DNA from: Candidatus Thermodiscus eudorianus
Lineage (GTDB): Archaea; Thermoproteota; Thermoprotei_A; Sulfolobales; Acidilobaceae
NCBI GenBank assembly: GCA_015521085.1
Contig: WAOW01000010.1
Span: 1 to 64,000 of the forward strand
DNA: 64,000 nt
Reading direction: 5' to 3'
Shown: one piece after another, positions 15,196 through 23,139 of the stretch
How the letters are laid out: every line of letters starts with the position of its first letter
Position numbering within the stretch: position 1 is the first letter of the stretch
Notes under the pieces: generated by a model
Seen by the model: the letters and a program-made list of their open reading frames with translations, nothing else
Told to the model about the DNA's origin: nothing
Database searches by the model: none
Program-made: the position numbers and the translations under genes

Positions 15196-16296
15196 TTGGA
15201 TAAAAACGGCAAGAGGAAGCCGTTGATTCTAGTGATCGATATAGATGACGATATAGGGGAAATACTCGGGAAAAAAGTTATCATAGGTTATGATAATGTA
15301 AAGGAGGCTGTGATCGAATACGGCGGCAAGAGGCCGGAGGACGCTGATGTCAACGCCATGCTGGCTGGCTTGAAGCTTTACAGGGAGCTGGAGGAGCGGG
15401 GATATAACCCGGAGATAGCCGTCTTAGGGGGCCATAGAGTTGATAGCCTGGAGGCCCAGAGGAACATAAAACAAGAGGTCGCCAGGCTAGTTAATTCGAT
15501 TAATGAGCCGGTAGAGTTTTATATAGTAAGTGATGGTGAGGACGAGTTCATAATATCCCAGTTGCTACACGAGTACGGCTCTATAGCTGGCTTCTACAGG
15601 GTTATAGTAGAGCAGCATCTGGGCATCGAGGGCGGCTATCTTCTCATACTGAGGTATCTCAAAAAAGCCGTGGAGGATCCGAGGTATTCGAGGTACCTAG
15701 TTGGGATACCCGGGATAGGGCTACTGGTTATTGGACTGACAGCGCTTTTTAACGTGGCATATCTCGCTCTAGAGCTGTTGGTACTCGTAGTTGGTTTTGC
15801 AATGATCATCAGGGGCTTTAACCTGGAGAAGCCCTTAGAGGATAGAATCAGCGGCTTATTGCAGGCTATATGGGAGAGGCCCTATTTCTACGCGGTTGGG
15901 CTCCTAATGTTCCTGCTCTTCTCGCTTACATCACTCTATACAATGTACCAGGCTATCGAGAAATACGGGTATACCATAAAGGCCGCAATCGAGATCTCAA
16001 AGACATCGATACCCATACTGTCTGCCGGTGTAATATCCTACCTGCTGATATCAAGGGTGTTCACGAAGGCAAGCCTAGGCAACTTAAACCTGTTCCACGA
16101 AGCCGCTGGCATGGTGGTAACGGTAGCAATCGCCCTGGCATTCTATAACATGGGTCTCTACATGGAGAGCGTGCCGTCCAACGAGGAAATCGCGCTGCAC
16201 TCTTTCGTCGACAGTGGCTTCATCCAGTACGTGATTATCGGGACAGGCGTGGCCGCTTTAATAGAACTTGTGCGAAGAGTGGTATACAGAGAGTAG
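15196..16296 (+). CDS. DUF373 family membrane protein
   Basis: A 366-residue protein with a soluble N-terminal half (VIDIDDDIG near the start, DADVNAMLAGLKLY, GYNPEIAVLGGHR, VSDGEDEF) and about six transmembrane segments from residue 165 on. This arrangement matches the archaeal DUF373 family, whose function is not known; the Asp-rich N-terminus suggests a metal-binding or DHH-like fold. It starts at TTG 15196 after CCGAGGAG. A TATA-like GATATATTTAAG lies at 15118-15129. Confidence 0.8.
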   Translation: MDKNGKRKPLILVIDIDDDIGEILGKKVIIGYDNVKEAVIEYGGKRPEDADVNAMLAGLKLYRELEERGYNPEIAVLGGHRVDSLEAQRNIKQEVARLVNSINEPVEFYIVSDGEDEFIISQLLHEYGSIAGFYRVIVEQHLGIEGGYLLILRYLKKAVEDPRYSRYLVGIPGIGLLVIGLTALFNVAYLALELLVLVVGFAMIIRGFNLEKPLEDRISGLLQAIWERPYFYAVGLLMFLLFSLTSLYTMYQAIEKYGYTIKAAIEISKTSIPILSAGVISYLLISRVFTKASLGNLNLFHEAAGMVVTVAIALAFYNMGLYMESVPSNEEIALHSFVDSGFIQYVIIGTGVAALIELVRRVVYRE

Positions 16297-16298
16297 GA

Positions 16299-16955
16299 CT
16301 ACCGGCCGAAGTTCTTTGGAAGCATACTATACCACTTGAGCGCCTCGTCGATCTCCTTCCTGGTTAAATCAGGCCATAGAGTATCAGTCGCGTATAGCTC
16401 CGCATAGTCTGCCCTCAGTGGTAGGAAGCCGCTTAGCCTGGGGTACCCGCCTGTTCTAATGACTAGGTCCAGCCTGGGATGGACTAGGATGGATGAGGGG
16501 GTGTATCCCTTCTCTGCCGCCTCTATCTCGTACTCCCCCGAGTAGCAGTATAGTATCGTCACTGTATAGGGCGTGTGCCAGCGTGTCTTCATCATGATCC
16601 TAAATGCTTCGTCCTTTATCTCGTTGCCCACCAGCTGCGGCTTCCCCAAAACCACTATACGGGCTTTTCCGCTCTTCACCTTATTGTGGTTGAGGACGCG
16701 TTCAAATGCTATCCTAGAGATCTTCTTTAGGATCTCGATTTCCAGCCTCGATCTCCTTCTGCAGTTATCCAGGCTCATTGCGAATACCGTAATATACCCC
16801 ACTCCTCTATCGGAGAGGTAGTCAACTGCATCCATTAGGACGTCGAGGCCCCTTAGATACGCTGAGTAAAGGTCGACGCCGTTCCTCTGAGCCCATCTCC
16901 TATTGCCATCTGGTATCAGGCCTACGTGATTCGGCAACACCATAGCGGCCACCAT
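16299..16955 (-). CDS. uppS: Isoprenyl transferase (cis-prenyltransferase, UppS family), short form
   Basis: A 218-residue cis-prenyltransferase that extends allylic diphosphates with isopentenyl diphosphate, probably making a polyprenyl carrier for glycosylation. HVGLIPDGNRRWAQ is the catalytic Asp motif; ITVFAMSLDNCRR and RTGGYPRLSGFLPLRADYAELY follow. Family members usually read RTGGE or RTSGE; here Tyr replaces that Glu, and the protein is about 30 residues shorter than usual. Chain length or pairing with a second subunit may therefore differ. It begins at ATG 16955 (or ATG 16943) and is divergent from the next gene. Confidence 0.85.
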   Translation of the reverse strand: MVAAMVLPNHVGLIPDGNRRWAQRNGVDLYSAYLRGLDVLMDAVDYLSDRGVGYITVFAMSLDNCRRRSRLEIEILKKISRIAFERVLNHNKVKSGKARIVVLGKPQLVGNEIKDEAFRIMMKTRWHTPYTVTILYCYSGEYEIEAAEKGYTPSSILVHPRLDLVIRTGGYPRLSGFLPLRADYAELYATDTLWPDLTRKEIDEALKWYSMLPKNFGR

Positions 16956-17062
16956 CGAGTCGAGTTAGCGATCCCACCTGGAACCGTTCCCAATTACACC
17001 CGACGGGAGGGATAATAATAATTCTTCGCAGCGTCTCTCCCTTTGGAAAGGGTCGGTCTATA

Positions 17063-17653
17063 GTGCAGGGAAAGATCTGCGGGTACAAGGCTAGAGTCGC
17101 CGTTGCAACTAAGAACAGCGTCAAGCTCAGGGCCGTCGAGAAAGCCTTCAAGAGGTATTGCAACGTTAACAGTGTCGTCTCCGTCGACCCGCCCCCTATC
17201 AGCAAGCAACCGCATGGTGCCTTGGACGTAGTAGCCGGTGCCTTAGCTAGGGCTGAGAGAGCTTATTCCGAGGGGGATTTTGGGGTTGGGATAGAGGCTG
17301 GGCCGATAGAATTCTATGCTTCCCATGGCTACATTGAAACCCAGATTGCAGTAGTCATAGGACCAGGTAACCGGGTTAGCGTTGGCCTCAGTCCCTCCTT
17401 TGAGGTGCCTCAGATGGTTGTCGATGGCATGCTAGATGGAGTCGAGTTAGCTGAACTCGTCCCGGTCAAGCGGCGAGGAGATATCGGCGAGGGAGTTGGC
17501 TATATAGGGATCGTAACTCGCGGCTATATAACAAGGCAGGATCTGACAGAGGCAGCCGTGGTAATGGCCCTCGCCCCGTGGATTGGAGGCTTTCACTACG
17601 AACTACAGACTATTGAAGAATTAAAAAGAAAAGTTTTATACAGTACCCGATAA
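17063..17653 (+). CDS. Inosine/xanthosine triphosphatase (YjjX/DUF84 family)
   Basis: A 196-residue nucleotide-pool sanitising enzyme that hydrolyses ITP and XTP so that they are not built into nucleic acid. It has the N-terminal VAVATKNSVKLRAVEKAF loop, GVGIEAGPI, and RGDIGEGVGYIG, all typical of YjjX. It starts at GTG 17063, with GGAAAGGGT upstream. It is divergent from uppS across a short AT-containing spacer. Confidence 0.85.
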   Translation: MQGKICGYKARVAVATKNSVKLRAVEKAFKRYCNVNSVVSVDPPPISKQPHGALDVVAGALARAERAYSEGDFGVGIEAGPIEFYASHGYIETQIAVVIGPGNRVSVGLSPSFEVPQMVVDGMLDGVELAELVPVKRRGDIGEGVGYIGIVTRGYITRQDLTEAAVVMALAPWIGGFHYELQTIEELKRKVLYSTR

Positions 17654-17665
17654 AACGGCATTAAC

Positions 17666-17676
17666 CCTTTAAAGCA
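17666..17676 (+). promoter_or_regulatory. TATA box for rps8e cluster
   Basis: CCCTTTAAAGC lies about 50 bp before the rps8e start. Transcription from about 17698 would give a short leader carrying GGAGAGGTG (17704-17712), a good ribosome-binding site 10 nt before ATG 17723. A second box, GTTTTATAC (about 17633-17641), is also possible. Confidence 0.45.
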
Positions 17677-17722
17677 GTCCATGCTCCCGAGTTCCATGGC
17701 TACAGGAGAGGTGTAGGCGTAG

Positions 17723-18115
17723 ATGGGAGTCTACCAATGGCGCGACCACAAGAAACCAAGTGGAGCTAAGAAGAACTGGTACTACAAGGTTAAGAGGAAG
17801 TATGCTATGGGCAGATTCTTCATCCCAGCCGTACTATCTTCTAGCGAGGAACGAAAACTGATCCGAGCCCGTGGAGGTAATTTCAAGGTAAGAGCAAGGA
17901 AAGTTGCCTACGCCATCGTATCTGATCCTGAGAAAGGGGTCTCGAAGAAGGCTAGAATCCTGAGGGTGCTAGAGACTCCTGCGAACAGGGAGTACGCCAG
18001 GCGTCAGATAATAGTTAAAGGAGCCATCATAGAGACCACAGAGGGTAAAGCTGTTGTCACGTCCAGGCCAGGGCAGGACGGCGTTATAAACGCGGTGCTC
18101 CTCAAGGAGAAGTAA
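17723..18115 (+). CDS. rps8e: Small ribosomal subunit protein eS8 (S8e)
   Basis: A 130-residue ribosomal protein of the archaeal and eukaryotic small subunit. The N-terminus [17 protein letters not shown], the central [11 protein letters not shown] and the [21 protein letters not shown] segment are characteristic of S8e; length is normal. It is strongly basic, with a clear Shine-Dalgarno GGAGAGGTG. It heads the cluster srp19, gar1, tfb and an Rpc34-like gene, a mixture of translation, protein targeting and RNA genes. Confidence 0.96.
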   Translation: MGVYQWRDHKKPSGAKKNWYYKVKRKYAMGRFFIPAVLSSSEERKLIRARGGNFKVRARKVAYAIVSDPEKGVSKKARILRVLETPANREYARRQIIVKGAIIETTEGKAVVTSRPGQDGVINAVLLKEK

Positions 18116-18128
18116 TGGTGTCCTCCCT

Positions 18129-18437
18129 TTGAGTAGAGACTACAAGGGGAGGTACACGGTAGTTTATCCCTCCTATATTGATAGGCGACTCCCCAGACGG
18201 CTTGGTAGGAAGATTCCCCGGGAGCTTGCAGTCCCGGGTCCACGCCTAGAGGAAATATATGAGGCGGCTAAGGAGCTTGGGCTAGAGCCTATCGTCGACG
18301 AGAATGCCTCGTACCCGCGTACATGGTTCCACGAGAGGGGTAGGGTTATCGTTATAAAAAAATACAGTAAACTAGATATATTGAAAAATATATCTAGATA
18401 TATTAATAACAGGAGAAAGAGGAGTAAGCGTATATAA
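18129..18437 (+). CDS. srp19: Signal recognition particle 19 kDa protein
   Basis: A 102-residue protein that binds 7S RNA and prepares it for SRP54. It shows VYPSYIDRRLPRRLGRKIP, then LELGLEP-like and YPRTWFHERGRV segments and a basic tail, all typical of SRP19. The start is TTG 18129, 13 bp after rps8e. The 3' end is unusually AT-rich (18350-18440), giving a Lys/Ile/Asn/Arg-rich C terminus and perhaps marking the end of a transcript. Confidence 0.93.
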   Translation: MSRDYKGRYTVVYPSYIDRRLPRRLGRKIPRELAVPGPRLEEIYEAAKELGLEPIVDENASYPRTWFHERGRVIVIKKYSKLDILKNISRYINNRRKRSKRI

Positions 18438-18537
18438 CATAATATAAGCGCTAGACCCGGTATACCACGGCTATTCCGTCAAATAGACTCCCAACCGTTC
18501 TCGAATATAAAGCGGGTCCCCCCACCGCCTCCAACCG

Positions 18538-18927
18538 GTGGGCCGGTTGGAAACCAGGAAACTACTGCTGGGTAGCGTAGCTGCGGTGACCCGATCAGGA
18601 TATATAATAGTAGAAATAAATAATCCAAATATGAGAATAAAGATCGGTGGACGAGTCGAAGACGGTAAAGGCGTTGAAATAGGCAAAATAATAGACTTGA
18701 TCGGAAACATAGAGAAGCCCTACGCTGTGATCAAACCAGCAAAGGAAACAAGCATCCCAAGCAAAGGAGACCAGGTATACATGATACTCCAAAGGAGGCG
18801 GAAGGGGGGTAAAAGGAGGAAGGGTGGAGCGAGGAGTGCACGCAGAGGAGAGAAAACCAGAGGAGTGCACGCAGGAAGATATCATAGTCACTCCCGAAGG
18901 GATAAGGGTATGCGCAAAAGACGGTAG
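18538..18927 (+). CDS. gar1: H/ACA ribonucleoprotein protein Gar1 with long basic tail
   Basis: A 129-residue protein with the Gar1 beta-barrel core in residues 1-85 (GSVAAVTRSGYIIVE, GKIIDLIGNIEKPYAVIKP, GDQVYMI), which binds Cbf5 in box H/ACA pseudouridylation particles. The tail from about residue 86 is extremely basic (KGGKRRKGG, SARRGEKTRG) and overlaps the start of the tfb gene by 104 bp. A tail that long is not usual for archaeal Gar1, although the eukaryotic protein has GAR tails. A TATA-like ATATAAAG at about 18503-18511 lies 30 bp before GTG 18538, so it may be leaderless. Confidence 0.85.
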   Translation: MGRLETRKLLLGSVAAVTRSGYIIVEINNPNMRIKIGGRVEDGKGVEIGKIIDLIGNIEKPYAVIKPAKETSIPSKGDQVYMILQRRRKGGKRRKGGARSARRGEKTRGVHAGRYHSHSRRDKGMRKRR

Positions 18928-19843
18928 GGTCCTGAGCAGCGTCGACTTCGATGATAGGCCCGAGTGGAGAACATTCCCTAAAAAGGGGGAATCGAAGGGG
19001 CTCCAAAGGAGTTCTAGGCCCCTAACGTTCTCGTACCACAACGCTGGCGTTGGAGCGGAACTAAAGATAAGGAGGAAGAGGGGGTTCAGCAGGTCCTCGG
19101 CTAGGCTAGTCAACGCCAGAAGGGGCTTCTACAGGGTATCGGCCTCGCGGAGGGAGAGAGCTCAGATAGAGACTTTTACTCTAATGCACAGGATAGTGGG
19201 CCAACTCGATATACCTAAGTACGCCTCTGTAACAGAGGTCGCTGGACGGATCATAAAGAGATACCTTGAGATGAGGCGTGCCGAAGGCGAGATGGCGAAT
19301 AAGACTACTATAATAAACTCAAGGGAGAAGCTGGCCCTCGTCATCGCGGCGGTTAGAAAGGCCCTGGCTCTGCATAACCTCCCCGTAGGAGAGAGTGAGT
19401 TGTACGAAGCCGCCGCCAATGAGGCCCCCGAGGCGAGGTCGCCGAGCTTCAAACGGTATGTGTGGAAGATTATGACTAAGATAAATAGTTACGGGATCGT
19501 GCCCCCGGTCCACTATAGCTACTCCAGTATATCCGGGGTCCAGAACCGGTTGAAGAGAATCGACCGTTATATCATAAGGCTTCTCGACGAGCTAGACCTA
19601 CCGATGACGCTTAGACTCCCGGCGAACAAATTCCTCGAAACGGTCATGAAGACCGGTAAAAGCCTCTACGGCAGGAAGCCTGAAGCCATAGCGGCGGCCG
19701 TGGTATACCTTATAGCTAGGCTACATGGATTTGAACACGTAACTCAGAAGACCGTCGCTAACGTCTATAAGCTGAGTGAGGCTAATGTTAGGAAGACCTT
19801 CCGATACCTACTAGAGGATACAGTTATAATAGTTGGCGTGTAA
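18824..19843 (+). CDS. tfb: Transcription initiation factor B (TFB)
   Basis: A 339-residue TFIIB homologue that bridges TBP-DNA and RNA polymerase. The N-terminal ribbon keeps only one Cys per knuckle (EECTQEDI and VCAKDG), a degeneracy I also recall for Sulfolobus TFB1. DRPEWRTF matches the conserved PEWRAF segment before the B-reader. Two cyclin repeats follow (about 110-210 and 225-339). GTG 18824 is preceded by GGAGGAAGG, a strong ribosome-binding site inside gar1. A second factor may exist elsewhere in the genome; the B-reader region here is fairly divergent. Confidence 0.88.
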   Translation: MERGVHAEERKPEECTQEDIIVTPEGIRVCAKDGRVLSSVDFDDRPEWRTFPKKGESKGLQRSSRPLTFSYHNAGVGAELKIRRKRGFSRSSARLVNARRGFYRVSASRRERAQIETFTLMHRIVGQLDIPKYASVTEVAGRIIKRYLEMRRAEGEMANKTTIINSREKLALVIAAVRKALALHNLPVGESELYEAAANEAPEARSPSFKRYVWKIMTKINSYGIVPPVHYSYSSISGVQNRLKRIDRYIIRLLDELDLPMTLRLPANKFLETVMKTGKSLYGRKPEAIAAAVVYLIARLHGFEHVTQKTVANVYKLSEANVRKTFRYLLEDTVIIVGV

Positions 19844-20005
19844 ACCTCTCCGACAACAACCCCTAATATGCCCTGAAAGAGGACTAGCTCCTAGGGCGAT
19901 GTGCGGGATAGATATATAGGCCGTATAACCATATACTTATCAATACGGCCGCAGGCCAGCTTAAAGAATCCAATAACGCCCCTGTATGGAAGGTGTGGCG
20001 AGAGA

Positions 20006-20410
20006 TTGGCTGGAATCGGCGAGCTGGAGAAGAAGGCCCTCGAACTGATTGAAAATAGTGAGGGTGGCGTTCTTCAAAGCGATCTATGGAAGATGTTAGG
20101 CCTGGATAGTCGCGAGGGCTCCAGGCTGGTCCTGAGGCTGGTTAAGAAGGGCTTAGTTAAGCGTGAACAGGTCTCTGTAAAAGGCCGTAGAACGTATAAG
20201 CTAACGCTTGCAAAGACCGTGGCTGAACCGGTTACAATAAAGATAGACATATCGAGTATACTCGATATACCATGCACTACATGTCCTTATATAAACGAGT
20301 GCGGGCCGAAGAACTTTCACGATCCAGCCACATGCCCCTTCCTGGAAGCCTGGATCTCGTATAGGCTCAGGGAGGGTAAGAGGCCTATACGGAGGCCAGC
20401 AAAAGTTTAA
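20006..20410 (+). CDS. Rpc34/RPC39-like winged-helix protein with Fe-S-type Cys motif
   Basis: A winged-helix domain (ALELIENSEGGVLQSDLWKM, then RLVLRLVKKGLVKRE) is followed by a C-terminal cysteine motif (IPCTTCPYINECG and ATCPF). This layout matches the archaeal orthologue of the RNA polymerase III subunit RPC34/39, where such cysteines hold a 4Fe-4S cluster. TTG 20006 has GGAAGGTG upstream and gives 134 residues; a longer form from GTG 19901 (169 residues) is possible. It lies just after tfb, which supports a transcription role. It overlaps trm1 tail-to-tail by 26 bp. Confidence 0.7.
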   Translation: MAGIGELEKKALELIENSEGGVLQSDLWKMLGLDSREGSRLVLRLVKKGLVKREQVSVKGRRTYKLTLAKTVAEPVTIKIDISSILDIPCTTCPYINECGPKNFHDPATCPFLEAWISYRLREGKRPIRRPAKV

Positions 20411-21590
20411 CAAGGCTAGCGTACGGGGCGCTCGTCCTGATAGCTATCGGGGAATAATGACTCCTACACACTGCGTGGCCCTCAGATCTTAGCAGGCTTA
20501 CCAGCTTGTCTATAGGGGGCATGCTCTTCCGGGCGAAGGATGCTATTTGGTCGATAGAGACGTGTAGGATTCGATCTTCCAGGCTCGACTCGCATTCCAG
20601 TAACCCAAGGAGTCTGAGGCCCCTCTCTACTGTGGCTAGGTATCTTCGTTCCTTCAATTCTTTGATGGCCTCTCTTATAAACGAGGCGTTATTCATCGAC
20701 GAGATCCATAGAGGGCCTATTCTCTCTGGCCTCGAATAGGATATGCATGCTGGGGGTTCCTCTAATATGTAGGTTCTTTTATCTCCCCTACAGTAGTGGG
20801 CGTGGCCGATGCTGTTCTCTAGCATCTTGTCCGCCTTCCGGGCGCCTCTCCTCACAATCACATATGCTCTGAAGTAATGGTCCGCGTAGTATGAGAGTAC
20901 TGGTTCGATATACTTATCATGGGAAGCGGCTACACGGGCTATGTAGCCTAGGAGGATCCTTAACCCTATCTCTTTGGATTCTGGAGCTTTCACTAGGTCG
21001 ACGCCATACCTCCGCCTGGCCGCCCTCCTCTTAGACCCCTCTAGGACTGCTAAGTCGGTCGCCGTAACAGCGAGCAGGCCATAGTTACCGATGACAGACA
21101 GCGCCGCGTCGAGGTATGGAGCCGGACTGCCGAAGGGATCTATGTCTATGACGAGGGGAGGCTTCTCTAGCAGGCTGCGCGTAGCTAGTAGTAGCTCCCT
21201 AGCGTCCAGCCAATAGACCCTGGCTCTCCCGGCTAGCTTGTTTAAATTAATGTTTCTACCGGTTATCTCCACTGCACACCCGTCTATATCCCCCATGACA
21301 ACCCTGTGTGGCCCCTCCACTTCCAGCGCGTACCTGACCCCCCTGACTCCCGTCGCTGTTAGGGGCTCAACTATGATAAACTCTGGCAGAGGCGCTAGTA
21401 GCCTGGCATAGGCTGCTATGGCTACGACGCTTAGATCCCTGTTGAAAACCATTCTTGGATTGTAGAAGACCTCCAGCCATGCTGGTTCGAGGCCGTGAGG
21501 CGCTATAGCCCTATCCAGGTCTGGAACGTATATCAGGGCTTTCCCTTCCCTTATCAGAGAGTTTGCAGCACAGGCTTTCTGCAACCGCAT
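20385..21590 (-). CDS. trm1: tRNA (guanine-26-N2)-dimethyltransferase
   Basis: A 401-residue enzyme that dimethylates G26 at the D-stem/anticodon-stem junction of tRNA. Trm1 hallmarks are visible: REGKALIYVP, VFYNPRMVFNRDLSV, the SAM site EPLTATGVRGVRYA, and DIDPFGSPAPYLDAA. The C-terminal domain is of normal length. The ATG at 21590 lies within the end of the upstream NTPase gene (80-bp overlap), suggesting translational coupling. Confidence 0.93.
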   Translation of the reverse strand: MRLQKACAANSLIREGKALIYVPDLDRAIAPHGLEPAWLEVFYNPRMVFNRDLSVVAIAAYARLLAPLPEFIIVEPLTATGVRGVRYALEVEGPHRVVMGDIDGCAVEITGRNINLNKLAGRARVYWLDARELLLATRSLLEKPPLVIDIDPFGSPAPYLDAALSVIGNYGLLAVTATDLAVLEGSKRRAARRRYGVDLVKAPESKEIGLRILLGYIARVAASHDKYIEPVLSYYADHYFRAYVIVRRGARKADKMLENSIGHAHYCRGDKRTYILEEPPACISYSRPERIGPLWISSMNNASFIREAIKELKERRYLATVERGLRLLGLLECESSLEDRILHVSIDQIASFARKSMPPIDKLVSLLRSEGHAVCRSHYSPIAIRTSAPYASLVKLLLASV

Positions 21591-22116
21591 GCACCTCTTT
21601 AAGCAACCTATCCCTGTTCTCTGGGGTGACCTCGATTATCGTAGAGTTAGCTGCGACTAGACTATAGACTGTTGGATCCCTTACCCTGAGCTTCCTATGA
21701 ACAACGCCTACAAGGGACTTATCCGATTTCAAGACGCTTATTATAGCCTCCCGTAGTTCTTCGACCACAAGCTCCATGGGGCCGATCTCATCAACTACGA
21801 TAACATCTGCCTCCACAAGAGCCCTCTTGAGGGCTTCCACCCCGATTTCCACTACGTCCCTCCGTACGACGCCGTACCGGCCTATACGCTGCCCTGGATA
21901 GCCCTTCTTAGCCAGCCATCCGCTCCTCCCGGTGGCGGCATCCACGATCTTGAATCCTATGCGCGTCCCAGTCCCCGACCGTACCTCTGGAGCAAATATA
22001 CCGCCTATCCTACAATCCGAGTCGGCTAGAACGTCGACTATCCTCTTGACTATAGTACTCTTACCGGTACCAGGGTTCCCCGTGTAGAATATTCTACGCG
22101 CGGCGCACGGTCTCAT
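21511..22116 (-). CDS. Nucleoside-triphosphatase, THEP1 family
   Basis: A 201-residue P-loop NTPase of the COG1618/THEP1 type, with Walker A FYTGNPGTGKSTIVKRI, the GGIFAPEVR and GFKIVD segments, and Walker B ADVIVVDEIGPMEL. Members hydrolyse NTPs in vitro; the cellular role is unclear. It overlaps the HTH gene upstream by 4 bp (ATGA) and trm1 downstream by 80 bp, so the three form one operon. Confidence 0.9.
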   Translation of the reverse strand: MRPCAARRIFYTGNPGTGKSTIVKRIVDVLADSDCRIGGIFAPEVRSGTGTRIGFKIVDAATGRSGWLAKKGYPGQRIGRYGVVRRDVVEIGVEALKRALVEADVIVVDEIGPMELVVEELREAIISVLKSDKSLVGVVHRKLRVRDPTVYSLVAANSTIIEVTPENRDRLLKEVHAVAESLCCKLSDKGRESPDIRSRPG

Positions 22117-23081
22117 AACTGCTCCCTGTTCGATCTGGTTAAACGCTTTACAAACTCTACCAACTCGTTTGATGTGATTACGGTAACGTCTTCCTTCTCA
22201 AGCTCTCTAGCGGTCCTCGCGTCATCAACGACAACGGCTTTATCGTCTATGTTTAGGACGTCGGCCATCTTACTCATGTAGACAGACTTCTCATAGAGGG
22301 TTTTCACGCTCTCCCTCTTACCCTGGACCGTGAAAACGACTCTTGCATCGTTTATAGATCCACCTATGTCTATCGCCGTCCTCTTTACATGAACAACCCT
22401 AAACCCCGCCTCCACCAGCCTCGACGCGGTCTCTTCTTCGAGCTTTGTATCAAAGGGCTTCAGAAGCCTTGGTTCTGGCAGGTTCGTTGCCTCGAACACG
22501 TCGCAGGGAGCTACAACCTCCTCTCCGAGTATCTTGATCAGCTTCTCGGCCCTGTCAATACTGGGGTCTAGCTTGCCCCTTTCGTAGTCGTACACAGCTT
22601 TCCTAGAAGTGTTCAACGCGGCTGCTAGGTCCCCTAGGCTGAAGCCCTTCTCAAGACGCTTCTCTCTAAGCTTGACTGGGTTGACCCTGACCTTGTAGCT
22701 CCCCCTTGACTCGAAGACGTAGACAGGCTCCCTTCCGCTGAGTAGGCCTTCGAGAGTCTCAGGCGAGATCACTTTGACCCCGCTCTTCTCATAGGCCACT
22801 CCCTCGACGAGCTCCACACCCTCTTTATCCTTGGCTATCATGATGGGGGCCGAATCTAGTACCGAGGCGAGGAATAGGAGTTCCTGTACCTCACTCTTGG
22901 GTATTTCCGCGACATCTCTAGCTACTTTGACTAGCAAACGCTTACCTCCAGGTAGTCTCACGGCTAGGTCGATGCTCCTCCTCTCCATGCTCCTAGGGTA
23001 CTCTAGTACTGCCACCTCCTCGGCGTAACGGTAGAGTATCGCTAGGGTCCTGTATAGTATATCTTTAGCCTCTAGCTTCAT
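22113..23081 (-). CDS. Archaeal XRE-family HTH regulator (COG1395)
   Basis: A 322-residue protein with a central XRE-type helix-turn-helix (LREKRLEKGFSLGDLAAALN then SRKAVYDYERG, about residues 157-190) between an N-terminal restriction-endonuclease-like alpha/beta domain and a C-terminal repeat of a similar fold (about 230-315). This is the archaeal COG1395 putative transcriptional regulator architecture. Target genes are unknown; it heads the operon with THEP1 and trm1 and is divergent from a protein phosphatase gene across only 58 bp. Confidence 0.82.
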   Translation of the reverse strand: MKLEAKDILYRTLAILYRYAEEVAVLEYPRSMERRSIDLAVRLPGGKRLLVKVARDVAEIPKSEVQELLFLASVLDSAPIMIAKDKEGVELVEGVAYEKSGVKVISPETLEGLLSGREPVYVFESRGSYKVRVNPVKLREKRLEKGFSLGDLAAALNTSRKAVYDYERGKLDPSIDRAEKLIKILGEEVVAPCDVFEATNLPEPRLLKPFDTKLEEETASRLVEAGFRVVHVKRTAIDIGGSINDARVVFTVQGKRESVKTLYEKSVYMSKMADVLNIDDKAVVVDDARTARELEKEDVTVITSNELVEFVKRLTRSNREQL

Positions 23082-23139
23082 AATCCATTATTCCCCGTAT
23101 GGATACTATAGTGCCTGGAGGGGAGTTAATAGAATTAAG

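Noticed and set aside
18824-18960. Degenerate TFB zinc ribbon as a novelty
   Set aside because: A ribbon with one Cys per knuckle is, as I recall, also present in Sulfolobus TFB1, so it is probably a crenarchaeal trait.
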